Part shown: positions 1 to 7,758 of the stretch, in pieces
How positions within the stretch are numbered: the stretch's first letter is position 1
Layout of the letters: every line of letters starts with the position of its first letter
DNA from: an uncultured Eubacteriales bacterium
Lineage (GTDB): Bacteria > Bacillota > Clostridia > Oscillospirales > Acutalibacteraceae
Direction: 5' to 3'
Length of the DNA stretch: 56,978 bases
Assembly (NCBI GenBank): GCA_900317085.1
Contig: ONFJ01000010.1
Span: forward strand, 1 to 56,978
Made by a program: the position numbers and the translations under genes
Notes under the pieces: model-generated
What the model was told of the DNA's origin: nothing
Database searches by the model: none
The model's input: the letters and a program-made list of their open reading frames with translations, nothing else

Positions 1-218
1 TTGAGGACGGTGGACTTGCCGGCGCCGTTGCTGCCGACGAGGGCGACCGATTCACCGGGCATGACCGAGAAAGACATGTCGTTGACGGCGTCCTTGGTCT
101 TGATGTCCAGGTTTTTGAAAAATACGCTGGCAAGCCGCTGGCGGTTGCCGGAGTAGAGTTTGTAACGTTTGGAAACGTGTTTGAATTCGATGATGGGTTC
201 CATAGTTTTTTCTGCCAT
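1..218 (-). CDS. ABC transporter ATP-binding protein, polysaccharide/teichoic acid export type (partial)
   Basis: Only the first 72 or so codons are inside the window; the rest lies beyond the left edge. The start ATG at 216-218 opens a protein beginning MAEKTMEPIIEFKHVSKRY. It then has a long N-terminal strand region and a Walker A motif GSNGAGKST near residue 64. The 15-residue insertion before the P-loop (around SGNRQRLASVFFKN) is typical of TagH/Wzt ATPases, which pair with TagG/Wzm permeases. The permease gene ends 15 bp upstream, so the two are one operon. Inferred role: energising export of a cell-surface polysaccharide or teichoic acid. Substrate cannot be told from this fragment. Confidence 0.88.
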   Translation of the reverse strand, partial: MAEKTMEPIIEFKHVSKRYKLYSGNRQRLASVFFKNLDIKTKDAVNDMSFSVMPGESVALVGSNGAGKSTVL

Positions 219-233
219 TGTGACTCGCCTCCC

Positions 234-1040
234 TTACAGTACGTCCGGCATGTCCTTGCGCAGTTTCTTGTAAGCCCAGAGGCCGAGCAGGAACATGATG
301 AGGAGTTCGCCGAGGAAGATGGCGAGGCGGACGGGGTGCTCCCAGAACCACGCTTCACTCATGAAGGAGTCGCGGAAGCCCTTGACGAGGTAGGCGATGG
401 GGTTCAGTTTCAGGATGGCGGCGATAGTCTGGTTCTCGAGGGTATCGATGTCGAAGAAGATACCGGAGATCCAGAGAAATGCGAATACGATGCTCTTGAC
501 CAGGTTCAGGAAGTCGGCACTGATGGCGGAGATGGGCGCCGCGAACAGAGACCAGGACGTGAAGAACGCATAGGCCAGGAACAGGTAGAAAAAGATCTGC
601 AGATGGTAGAGTGTCGGCGGATGTCCCATGATCAGAGAGATGACATAGACAACAGCCAGAAGCAGGACCTCGACGAACATGTTCGACAGACTGACGAATG
701 TCGGGATGGTCGAGACCGGATAGTGGATCTTCGTGATGAGGTAGCGGTACTTCCGCATGCACTCGGTCCCGCGGTGCAGCATGTCGCTGCAGTAGAACCA
801 GGGCACCATGCCGAAGATGAGCCACAGGAAATACGCATAGTCCCCGTGGGGCTTGCCGTGGCGAAGACCCATGGACATGGCAAACCAGTAAATGAAGATG
901 GTGATGACCGGTTTGATGACCGCCCAGGACCAGCCGAGGGCAGAGCCGCGGTAGGTGCGGACGAGGTCGGTCTTTGCCATTTTCATCGTCTGACTGTGAT
1001 AGTCGACGTGTTCATGATAGATTTCCGATAAAACGCTCAT
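234..1040 (-). CDS. ABC-2 type permease, polysaccharide export (TagG/Wzm-like)
   Basis: A 268-residue integral membrane protein with about six hydrophobic segments and the ABC-2 permease layout. The N-terminal amphipathic stretch contains KTDLVRTYRGSALGWSWAVIKP, the conserved region after which the first helix starts. FRDSFMSEAWFW near the C-terminus matches the family's last periplasmic loop. The start is set by CCGGAGG six bases before ATG. It precedes the ATPase gene and follows a polysaccharide synthesis cluster (two glycosyltransferases, Glf) on the same strand, so it probably exports the glycan those enzymes make, but a 700-bp gap with terminators separates them. Exact substrate unknown. 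Confidence 0.9.
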   Translation of the reverse strand: MSVLSEIYHEHVDYHSQTMKMAKTDLVRTYRGSALGWSWAVIKPVITIFIYWFAMSMGLRHGKPHGDYAYFLWLIFGMVPWFYCSDMLHRGTECMRKYRYLITKIHYPVSTIPTFVSLSNMFVEVLLLAVVYVISLIMGHPPTLYHLQIFFYLFLAYAFFTSWSLFAAPISAISADFLNLVKSIVFAFLWISGIFFDIDTLENQTIAAILKLNPIAYLVKGFRDSFMSEAWFWEHPVRLAIFLGELLIMFLLGLWAYKKLRKDMPDVL

Positions 1041-1154
1041 AGGACCTCCGGAAAAATTTAGTCATTATATTTTACCATTCTTGCCTTATCTTTACAAACC
1101 AAGAGTTTCTCTTTCCTTTAGGTTATTTTTAGTTACTCCTCCTATACTGTAGGT

Positions 1155-1269
1155 GTCCGATGAGGGAAACGAGCCAACCCCCTCGGAGGATTTCTCATTT
1201 TTCATTCATTTTCTCCTATTCATTAGGAACAGCCCGAAGGTCCCCCGCCTTCGGGCTGTTCCGTTTTTT
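1155..1269 (+). ncRNA. candidate small RNA, copy 1 of a tandem pair
   Basis: No credible reading frame here. TATACT at 1143-1148 could be a -10 box (no good -35). The predicted transcript has a 5' stem (1156-1160 with 1183-1187, extended by GGG/CCC), then an unpaired pyrimidine-rich stretch containing ATTTTCTCCTATT at 1208-1220. It ends in a strong hairpin (1226-1262) with a T6 tract. The same pyrimidine stretch and a similar terminator recur 290 bp downstream. CTCCT is complementary to the Shine-Dalgarno core. Function is inference. Confidence 0.5.
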
Positions 1270-1426
1270 GTACTGGTTCTGCCGTTTTCTGCCGTTTTCG
1301 GGCCTTTTTTCATACTAGTACAGTCAAAACAGGTGTAAAGAATTTGTTTCTTTTTCACAAAGACACAAAAATCGCTGAATAGTTCGTTAACTTTAAGACT
1401 TCCTAAAGGTTCGCTTTATATCATGT

Positions 1427-1558
1427 AGGCAATCCAAAGGGAACCAGTCACTCCCTTAATTGGATTAGGGTTTATCCACACCCTACTCACTTTTTCATTT
1501 CATTTTCTCCTATTTAAGGCAGCCCGGATGTTCCCCCATCCGGGCTGAACCCTTTTTT
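1427..1558 (+). ncRNA. candidate small RNA, copy 2 of a tandem pair
   Basis: Second copy of the element at 1155-1269. It has a long 5' stem (AATCCAA 1431-1437 with TTGGATT 1460-1466, extended by AGGGA/TCCCT). A small stem TAGGGT/ACCCTA follows at 1466-1485, then the conserved single-stranded TTTCATTTTCTCCTATT (about 1497-1513). The terminator is CAGCCCGGATG/CATCCGGGCTG (1520-1547) with T6. TATATC at 1417-1422 may be a -10 box. The apical sequences differ between copies while the CTCCT stretch and terminator are kept, which is what paralogous trans-acting RNAs would show. No family name can be assigned. Confidence 0.55.
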
Positions 1559-1564
1559 GCGGTA

Positions 1565-1700
1565 TTTTAAGGCCGGTTTTTTTCGCGGAGCTTTCATCCG
1601 GCGTTTCCAAGTGAGGCTGCACAGCGCGCAGCGCCGCGAAGCGAACCAAAGGGCTGTGGGCTTCGGGGGTGGAAGCGAGCGAAAAGAAATCCGGCCTTTA
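1565..1700. repeat. large imperfect inverted repeat, non-coding
   Basis: The 22 bases at 1565-1586 are the near-perfect reverse complement of 1679-1700. Pairing continues weakly inward (GGAGCTTTCATCC against GGGTGGAAGCGAGC), giving a 136-bp palindromic unit rich in GCG/CGC. No protein start or RBS. It sits between the second small RNA and the glycosyltransferase terminator. It could be a miniature inverted-repeat element or a structured RNA. Confidence 0.5.
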
Positions 1701-1706
1701 TCACAG

Positions 1707-1738
1707 AAAAAAGAGACCTCGAAAGAGGTCTCTTTTTT
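1707..1738. terminator. bidirectional intrinsic terminator
   Basis: Perfect 14-bp stem AAAAAAGAGACCTC / GAGGTCTCTTTTTT with a GAAA loop. It overlaps the stop codon of the minus-strand glycosyltransferase gene and has T tracts on both strands. Confidence 0.9.
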
Positions 1739-2768
1739 ATTTCTTGAAATACTCCAGGAACGGTGTGACGTCCGTTCGTTCGATCCGGGAGCGGTTCCGT
1801 CCGGCGACGGACGCGGCCGTGACGAACGCGATCGGATTGGTCAGGTAGAGCTTCGCGCTGTAGGCGACTTTCGGGTCGTCGCAGGACGCGAGCTTCTTCA
1901 TCTTCTCCCGCATGCCGGCCGCTTTGCCGAAGGCAAGGGCGTCCTTCAGGGAGAAGGCCAGGCAGGCCTGCCACATGACGGACCACCAGATGCGGGGCAG
2001 AACGAAGTCTTCGTACATCGCCGCAAAACCCGGGGCCTCATACTTGATGAACGGAACAAGCCCTTCAAGGAGCTCGATGCAGGTGATGCGCTCCAGCTTG
2101 AATTTCGCGACCGCCGAGCCCTCCTGGATGAGGTAGAAGTACAGCCGGTCGCTCGTCATGCGGATGTTCTTCGCGCGGGCCGTGACCCGAAACAGGTAGT
2201 CGTAGTCCTCGTAGTAGGGGTAGCCCTCCGTGAACCGGAAGTGGTTCTCCTGCACGAACGCCGCGTCGAGGAACATATTGTAGACACCGAACTGTGTCGG
2301 GTCGGAGCCGATCTTCTTCAGCATGTTCTCGGGGGTCATGGAGATGCTCCCGGAGAACTTCCCGATGCCCTCGAAAGGACCTTCAGGACCCACCCGCTCC
2401 GAGCGGGAGAAGAACAGGTCGAATTCGGTCCCGGCGTCGACGAGTTCCTGCAGAACGGTCGTGTATTCCGGCACCACGCGGTCGTCCACATCCACGAAGG
2501 AGATGTACTGTCCCCGGACCTTGTCGAGTCCGGCGTTACGGGCCGCGGAGACGCCCTTCGGCTCGAGTTCCACCACAGTGATGGGGAAACTCTCGGAACG
2601 GGCATAGGAGTGCAGCAGAGACAGCGAGGAGTCCTCCGAGCCGTCATCGACGAAGATGAGTTCGAAGTTCTGTGTCTTCTGCGCCCGGAACACATCGATC
2701 ATGGTGCCGATGAATCGCTCCCCGTTGTAGACCGGGATGACCACTGACAGAAGCGGTGCGGTTTCCAT
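1737..2768 (-). CDS. family 2 glycosyltransferase
   Basis: A 343-residue GT2 enzyme with GT-A fold. The nucleotide-sugar motif is VDDGS at residues 40-44 after the VVIPVYNGE strand. The acidic metal-binding motif DVDD is at 93-96 and the acceptor-domain acidic pair YEDYDY lies near 190. The C-terminal 100 residues are helical. No membrane segment, so it acts at the cytoplasmic face. RBS AAGGAGG lies 7 bases before ATG. It is 12 bp downstream of a second GT2 gene and in line with glf, so it probably assembles a galactofuranose-containing surface glycan. Donor and acceptor cannot be read from sequence. Confidence 0.92.
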   Translation of the reverse strand: METAPLLSVVIPVYNGERFIGTMIDVFRAQKTQNFELIFVDDGSEDSSLSLLHSYARSESFPITVVELEPKGVSAARNAGLDKVRGQYISFVDVDDRVVPEYTTVLQELVDAGTEFDLFFSRSERVGPEGPFEGIGKFSGSISMTPENMLKKIGSDPTQFGVYNMFLDAAFVQENHFRFTEGYPYYEDYDYLFRVTARAKNIRMTSDRLYFYLIQEGSAVAKFKLERITCIELLEGLVPFIKYEAPGFAAMYEDFVLPRIWWSVMWQACLAFSLKDALAFGKAAGMREKMKKLASCDDPKVAYSAKLYLTNPIAFVTAASVAGRNRSRIERTDVTPFLEYFKK

Positions 2769-2780
2769 GGGCGTTCCTCC

Positions 2781-3839
2781 TTAGCGACGGGCTTTCAGGG
2801 TGGCAAACAGTTTCGTGTTGCCGGATTTGACATAAGAGATGACGTTGCTCTCAAGGTACGTGAGCAGCGTGCTGCGCAGTTTGAAGGGAATGAGCATGAC
2901 CTTCATGTAGCTCGACCGGGGCTGCGCGTTCTTCACCGCTTCCTTTGCCCGGGGCGTCGTGATGTACTGACGGATCTCCTTCAGCTTGGCACGGCGGGGC
3001 AGGTCGCAGTTCTTGTTGGTCAGGTTCTCGACACAGCCGACGAGGCGCTCGATGTACCGGCGGTCCAGGAATTCCTGCGACTCCGGAGACGAGACGTTCC
3101 AGTAGGCATAGAGGTCCTTCATCCAGCCGTCTTCCTCTTCCCGCTTCTCATACATGTCGCTGCGGTAGCGGGCGGTCTCGGACTCTTCGCGCTTGCGGAT
3201 GAAGTGATAGTACTTCTCGGAGGTGACGGCCACCTTCTCGATGTCCCGGACGACGCTCAGGTTGAAGGGGAAATCGTCCCAGAAGGTCTGAGGAAAGTAC
3301 AGCTTGTTGTCTTTGATGTAAGACGCGAGGAACAGCTTGTTCCAGGGCGTGTAGAGCAGGTTCTGGTCGAAGAGTTCATGGGCGTGTTCCCGGAACTCTC
3401 TCTGGGTGGCAAAGACCCGGGAGGGCACTTCCTGGCACTGGGTGAACTTCTCCGTGTCGGAGTAGTAGGTGTCGATGTAGAAGCCGGCGACGACGAGCTG
3501 AGACCCGTTTTCTTCGGCGATGGACACCATGTCTTCGAGCATGGTCTTCTCGGCCCAGTCATCGGCGTCACAGAAGTAGAGGTACTTTCCCTCCGCTTTG
3601 TCGATCGCGACGTTGCGGGCGCTGGGGGCTCCGCCGTTTTCCTTGTGGATGACGTGGATGCGGGGGTCCTTCGCGGCATAGGAGTCGCAGACTTCGCCGC
3701 TGCGGTCTTTCGAGCCGTCATCGACGCAGAAGAGTTCCCAGTCCGTGAGGGTCTGGGCCTGGATGCTCTCGATGGCACCGCCCACATAGTCCTCGACGCC
3801 GTAGACCGGCATGATGACACTGACTGTTACGTTCGCCAT
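2781..3839 (-). CDS. family 2 glycosyltransferase
   Basis: 352 residues, GT-A fold: MPVYGVEDYV strand, DDGS at 40-43, DADD at 91-94 and the HKENGGAPSARN segment typical of GT2 enzymes that extend polysaccharide chains. The lysine/arginine-rich C-terminus suggests peripheral membrane association. RBS GAGGAGG precedes ATG by 6 bases. It lies 9 bp after glf and 12 bp before the next GT2 gene, all one operon. The neighbouring UDP-galactopyranose mutase makes UDP-galactofuranose a plausible donor for one of the two transferases; which one is not determinable. Confidence 0.92.
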   Translation of the reverse strand: MANVTVSVIMPVYGVEDYVGGAIESIQAQTLTDWELFCVDDGSKDRSGEVCDSYAAKDPRIHVIHKENGGAPSARNVAIDKAEGKYLYFCDADDWAEKTMLEDMVSIAEENGSQLVVAGFYIDTYYSDTEKFTQCQEVPSRVFATQREFREHAHELFDQNLLYTPWNKLFLASYIKDNKLYFPQTFWDDFPFNLSVVRDIEKVAVTSEKYYHFIRKREESETARYRSDMYEKREEEDGWMKDLYAYWNVSSPESQEFLDRRYIERLVGCVENLTNKNCDLPRRAKLKEIRQYITTPRAKEAVKNAQPRSSYMKVMLIPFKLRSTLLTYLESNVISYVKSGNTKLFATLKARR

Positions 3840-3848
3840 GGGTCCTCC

Positions 3849-4949
3849 TCAGTACAGTTCGGTCGCGGCAAGCTTCAGGGCTGCGGCAACGGTGTCGTCC
3901 ATATCGTAGTACCGGTACTCCGCGAGGCGGCCGCCGAACAGGACGCCTTCCTTCGCGGCGAGTTCCGCGTACTGGTGGTACAGGTTCGTGTTGCGGTCGT
4001 CATTGACGGGGTAGTAAGGCTCCATGCCCTCTTCCCACGCGGTCGGGTATTCCCGGGTGACGACGGTCTTCGGCTGTTTGCCGAAGTTGAAATGCTTGTG
4101 CTCGATGATGCGGGTCCAGGGGGTCTCCCGGTCCGTGTAGTTGACGACGGCGACACCCTGATGGTTCTCCTCGTCGAGGATCTCGGTCTCGAACTTCAGG
4201 CTGCGGTACTCGAGCTTGCCGAGCTGGTAGCCGAAGTACTCATCGATGGGGCCGGTGTAGACGCAGTTGTCCGCCATGCCGAGCCACTTCTCTTTGTCAT
4301 CGAGGAAGTTGGTGTTCAGGACGACGTCCGCGCCGTCCAGCATCCGCTCGACCATGGTGGTGTACCCTTCACAGGGGATGCCCTGGTAGCGGTCGTTGAA
4401 GTAGTTGTTGTCGTAGGTGAAACGGACCGGCAGGCGCTTGATGATGAAGGCCGGCAGTTCGGTGCAGTCTCTTCCCCACTGTTTCTCCGTATAACCCTTG
4501 ACGAGCTTCGTGTAGACCGTGCGGCCGACGAGGCTGATGGCCTGCTCCTCAAGGTTCTGCGGTTCTCCGGTGATCTCGGCACGCTCTTTGTCGAGCACTG
4601 CCATGGCCTCGGCGGGCGTGGAGATGCCGAACATCTTCGAGAAGGTGTTCATGTTGAAGGGCATGTTGTACATCTCACCCTTGTAGTTGGCGACGGGAGA
4701 GTTAACGAAGTTGTTGAACTCCGCGAACTTGTCCACATAGCTCCAGATGTTCTTGTCGGAGGTGTGGAAGATGTGCGCGCCATACTTGTGGACGTCGATG
4801 CCCTCGACCTCTTCCGTATAGATGTTGCCGGCGATGTGGTCCCGTTTCTCCAGAACGAGTACCGTAAAGCCTGCCTTCACTGCTTCGTGGGCGAACACGG
4901 CCCCGAACAGACCGGCGCCGACCACCAGATAATCGTAATGCTTTCTCAT
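3849..4949 (-). CDS. glf: UDP-galactopyranose mutase
   Basis: 366 residues, the usual length for bacterial Glf. It interconverts UDP-galactopyranose and UDP-galactofuranose with reduced FAD. Seen: the FAD-binding GAGLFG at 11-16, the EKRDHIAGNIY motif, KYGAHIFHTSD, the EKQWGRDCTELP region, and the C-terminal YRYYDMDDTVA segment. The CGGAGAG RBS is 7 bases from ATG. It is the first gene of a three-gene operon with two GT2 transferases. The family assignment is firm; the presence of galactofuranose in the surface polymer is an inference from it. Confidence 0.97.
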   Translation of the reverse strand: MRKHYDYLVVGAGLFGAVFAHEAVKAGFTVLVLEKRDHIAGNIYTEEVEGIDVHKYGAHIFHTSDKNIWSYVDKFAEFNNFVNSPVANYKGEMYNMPFNMNTFSKMFGISTPAEAMAVLDKERAEITGEPQNLEEQAISLVGRTVYTKLVKGYTEKQWGRDCTELPAFIIKRLPVRFTYDNNYFNDRYQGIPCEGYTTMVERMLDGADVVLNTNFLDDKEKWLGMADNCVYTGPIDEYFGYQLGKLEYRSLKFETEILDEENHQGVAVVNYTDRETPWTRIIEHKHFNFGKQPKTVVTREYPTAWEEGMEPYYPVNDDRNTNLYHQYAELAAKEGVLFGGRLAEYRYYDMDDTVAAALKLAATELY

Positions 4950-4968
4950 GTTGACTCTCCGTTATCCT

Positions 4969-5442
4969 TTATTTCTTTGCCCGGGCTTCCGCCTTGCGAG
5001 CTTCTTTTTCTTCTTTGTCCAGCTCACCCGGGATGCGGATGAAGATCCGGAAATCGTTGTTGCAGTACGGACAGTGGATGTCCTTCGGGCCCTTGCGGCG
5101 CTTCACGCGGAGCACCTTGCGGCAGGCCGGGCACTTCTTGTACACGTGTGTGTGCCGGTCCTTCCAGCGCATGCCGTTCAGTTTGTGCTGCCGGACGATG
5201 GCCGCGGCCGCGTCGGTGAAGAAGCGACATTCCTTCTGCCGTTTTTCCAGGTTCCGGGACAGTGCGCGGAACAGGAACATGATGAGCAGCAGGAAGGCGA
5301 TGCACAGCGGCAGGTAGCTGTTGGTGAGCATACTGACGACGATGAGCACCACGTCCACCGCTGCAATGATGTAATTCCACATGTCGAGGCCGTTACGGCC
5401 CGCAAACAGTGCACTGATCTTTTCTTTCAAAGTCGACGCCAT
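4969..5442 (-). CDS. membrane protein with cytoplasmic zinc ribbon
   Basis: 157 residues, no named family recognised. Two adjacent hydrophobic helices (about residues 21-42 and 45-62) are followed by a basic region and a CPAC...CPYC pair (about 113-137), a classic four-cysteine zinc ribbon. The tail is highly charged and Ala/Lys-rich. It starts four bases after the stop of the J-domain gene, and the only SD-like bases (AAAGG) abut the ATG, so it is probably translated by coupling. The pairing with a membrane J-protein suggests a role at the membrane in protein quality control, which is a guess. Confidence 0.75.
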   Translation of the reverse strand: MASTLKEKISALFAGRNGLDMWNYIIAAVDVVLIVVSMLTNSYLPLCIAFLLLIMFLFRALSRNLEKRQKECRFFTDAAAAIVRQHKLNGMRWKDRHTHVYKKCPACRKVLRVKRRKGPKDIHCPYCNNDFRIFIRIPGELDKEEKEARKAEARAKK

Positions 5443-5446
5443 CCTT

Positions 5447-6121
5447 TCAGACGAATTCTACTTCACAGGTGCCGTTCTCCGTTTCGAGAGAGACGGACTG
5501 GGAGTTGCCGGACGAGTAGCTGCCGCCGGAGGAACCGCCGGTCTGGGGGTCCTGGAAGTAGTAATAGTACTCACTTCCGCCGTTGTCGTTCTGCTCGTAG
5601 GGCTGAGTGTAGTAATAGTAGCCGGTCCCGCAGGTGTTGAACAGCAGGCTGAACAGACCGAGGATCATCTGGATGCCGATAAACCAGGCAAGGAACCGGA
5701 AGCATCCGAAGCCGCTCGAACGGCGGACGGTCTGCTGCCGGCGGTTGCCGTAGGGGCTGTACGGTCCGTACCCCTGTTGCTGCTGTTGCTGGCGGTACTG
5801 CTGGTACTGCTGCTGTTGCTGCTGACGACGGGCCTGTTCCTGGGCCGCGGCATACCACTGCCAGAATTCCCGGAACGGGTCTTCCTGGCTCTGGCTGCCG
5901 GTGCCGCCGTAGGCGGAGGAACCGGATGTATATGTGGGCTGGGCACCTCCCCGGCGGATGCTGTCGTATGCCTGATTGATCTCGCTCATTTTAGCAGCGG
6001 CAGTCTCATCGCCCGGGTTGAGGTCGGGGTGATATTTCTTCGCCAGTTCGCGATACGCTCTGGTGACCTCTTCCTCACTGGCGCCCCTGGGGACGCCGAG
6101 GACCTCATAGGGATCTCTCAT
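5447..6121 (-). CDS. membrane-anchored J-domain (DnaJ-like) protein
   Basis: 224 residues. An N-terminal J domain (MRDPYEVLG..., HPD at 31-33) would stimulate DnaK ATPase activity. A glycine/serine and glutamine-rich spacer with long CAG/CTG-type Gln runs follows, then one transmembrane helix ([19 protein letters not shown]) and a Tyr/Gly/Ser-rich exterior or luminal tail. It lacks the zinc-finger and C-terminal substrate domains of DnaJ, so it is a class C co-chaperone. I chose the second ATG because GGTGGAG lies 7 bases before it, while the upstream ATG has poor spacing. It is the first gene of a two-gene unit with the zinc-ribbon membrane protein. Confidence 0.87.
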   Translation of the reverse strand: MRDPYEVLGVPRGASEEEVTRAYRELAKKYHPDLNPGDETAAAKMSEINQAYDSIRRGGAQPTYTSGSSAYGGTGSQSQEDPFREFWQWYAAAQEQARRQQQQQQYQQYRQQQQQQGYGPYSPYGNRRQQTVRRSSGFGCFRFLAWFIGIQMILGLFSLLFNTCGTGYYYYTQPYEQNDNGGSEYYYYFQDPQTGGSSGGSYSSGNSQSVSLETENGTCEVEFV

Positions 6122-6203
6122 TGGGAGCTCCACCCTTCCTTTCTAAGTTAATAAACCTGTCAAAGTACTATTATAGTATGAATGCAAGTTTAAAGAAAGC
6201 TAA

Positions 6204-6228
6204 AAATCCCGACGGGAGGCCGGGATTT
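6204..6228 (-). terminator. intrinsic terminator after the G5/3D gene
   Basis: AAATCCCG / CGGGATTT stem with a short G-rich loop, 27 bp after the stop of the minus-strand gene that begins at 7487. An A/T tract follows. Confidence 0.7.
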
Positions 6229-6254
6229 CCTTCTATAACATTGTTTGTCAGTTG

Positions 6255-7487
6255 TCAGACGCGTCCGTCGCCCCAGCTGATGACATAGATGGTAACGTTG
6301 CGCTTGCCCCACTGGGTGCATTCGCCGTAGCTGTCCATGTAGAGGTCGACCAGCGTGCCGGAACCGTTCGTGACGAACCCGCCGGTGTCAGCTGCCGTAC
6401 AGTAACCGTAGACCGTACCGTCGTCCGCGACGATATACAGTTTCGAACCGTAGGGGATCTGCTTCGGGTTGACCGCGACGAGGCCGCGTCTTGCCACCGC
6501 GCCGGAGGCCGTTTTGGCACCGGCTTTCGCGGTATAGGCGGTCGCGGGACCGTGGAAGGTCTTGAGGTAACTGGTCGGGGCGCCGCTGCCCTGGATATTA
6601 CTGGTGACCACATTGGTGGCGCCGCGGGTACCGATGACCACGACTTTGTCGACGGCCTTGACATTGACGACTTCGCCGACCTTCTTCGAAGAAACGACTT
6701 TGCCGTTGACGATTTTGTCTTCGTAGGTGACGGTCTTCGTGCCGTCTCTGCCCTGACGGGCCACGCGCTTGACGCCCTGGGCCAGGATGCCGGACTCCTT
6801 GGTCTGCGTGCCGTACTTGATGACCGTTTCCTCTTCGCGGGTCTCATAGGAGACGCGCTTGACCACGACTTTGCTGCCGCGTTTCAGGGTCTCGGAGAGT
6901 CCGGGTTTGACGACATCGTACTTGCCGACGTCGACATTCACTCGCTTCAGGAGGTCGCCCACCGTGCCGGCGGCATAGTCGACCGTGCGTTTGACACCAC
7001 CCACCACGAGCTGGATCTTGAAGCTGCGGAGGATGTTGATCTTCATATTCTTTTTGAGGAGCGTGTCCGGATCGAGGTCCGTGGTGTCGGCCCCTTCCAT
7101 GTCGATGCCGGCTTTTTCAAGGGCATCGGCCACCGTGCCGGCGGCGTTGACACGCATCACTTTTTTGCCCTTCTCATAGAAGGTGACGGGGACGGCGCGG
7201 TACACGATGATCGCGTTGCCGTCTTTCGCGTCGGAACCGACACGGAAGGAGGATTTGTCGACGAGATCATCTTCCCCGACCGTGATGCCGGTCTGCGCCA
7301 CGATGGAATCCGGGTTTCTGGCGGAAGTCTTCACCGGGATGACCTGGCCGTCGGCGAACACGTTGACGGTATACGTCGTGGTCGCGTAACCGACCATGGC
7401 GGCACAGCACCCGACGACCATGAGGGCGACGGCTGCGACCCGGCTGGTGAGCAGGGTGAGAAACTTTTTGCGGTCTTGCTGACTCAT
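6255..7487 (-). CDS. YabE-like exported cell-wall protein with DUF348, G5 and 3D domains
   Basis: 410 residues. An N-terminal membrane/signal segment (LTSRVAAVALMVVGCCAAMVGYA) is followed by three ubiquitin-like DUF348 repeats (about 45-220) and a G5 domain (about 205-285). The C-terminal 3D domain has the family aspartates in AADTGG and VDLYMDSYGEC. This is the architecture of B. subtilis YabE and of Rpf-like muralytic proteins; it acts outside the membrane on peptidoglycan. The start with AAAGGAGG eight bases upstream (ATG at 7485-7487) was preferred over an upstream ATG without RBS. Monocistronic, flanked by terminators. Confidence 0.9.
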   Translation of the reverse strand: MSQQDRKKFLTLLTSRVAAVALMVVGCCAAMVGYATTTYTVNVFADGQVIPVKTSARNPDSIVAQTGITVGEDDLVDKSSFRVGSDAKDGNAIIVYRAVPVTFYEKGKKVMRVNAAGTVADALEKAGIDMEGADTTDLDPDTLLKKNMKINILRSFKIQLVVGGVKRTVDYAAGTVGDLLKRVNVDVGKYDVVKPGLSETLKRGSKVVVKRVSYETREEETVIKYGTQTKESGILAQGVKRVARQGRDGTKTVTYEDKIVNGKVVSSKKVGEVVNVKAVDKVVVIGTRGATNVVTSNIQGSGAPTSYLKTFHGPATAYTAKAGAKTASGAVARRGLVAVNPKQIPYGSKLYIVADDGTVYGYCTAADTGGFVTNGSGTLVDLYMDSYGECTQWGKRNVTIYVISWGDGRV

Positions 7488-7669
7488 CACAGACCTCCTT
7501 TCTTGCCTTGTCGCGATGCAGTATATCCACAAAGTGAAATAAAGTCAAATATATACGTTTTTCTTTTTTGTACAGTTTGCACAAGGATAGTTCCGGTTTT
7601 GCAACTTCTGTTGCAAAATCAGGTTATTCCATTGCGTGCAATCGGTAAATCTTTGTGCAAAATCCAAAA

Positions 7670-7701
7670 AATTGTGGTCGAAAGGGATTTCGACCACAAT
7701 T
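7670..7701. terminator. bidirectional terminator between the G5/3D gene and proC
   Basis: Perfect 14-bp stem AATTGTGGTCGAAA / TTTCGACCACAATT with an A-rich flank on one side and T-rich on the other. It lies downstream of proC on the minus strand. Confidence 0.8.
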
Positions 7702-7758
7702 TCGGTGTGATTTCTACTAATTTACAGGGACACTTTCTGTGAAAGGCTCACAAAAAGT

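Noticed and set aside
3204..5042. 612-codon plus-strand ORF over the glycosyltransferase/glf region
   Set aside because: Shadow of well-supported minus-strand genes; Val/Asp/Glu-rich composition and no start signal.
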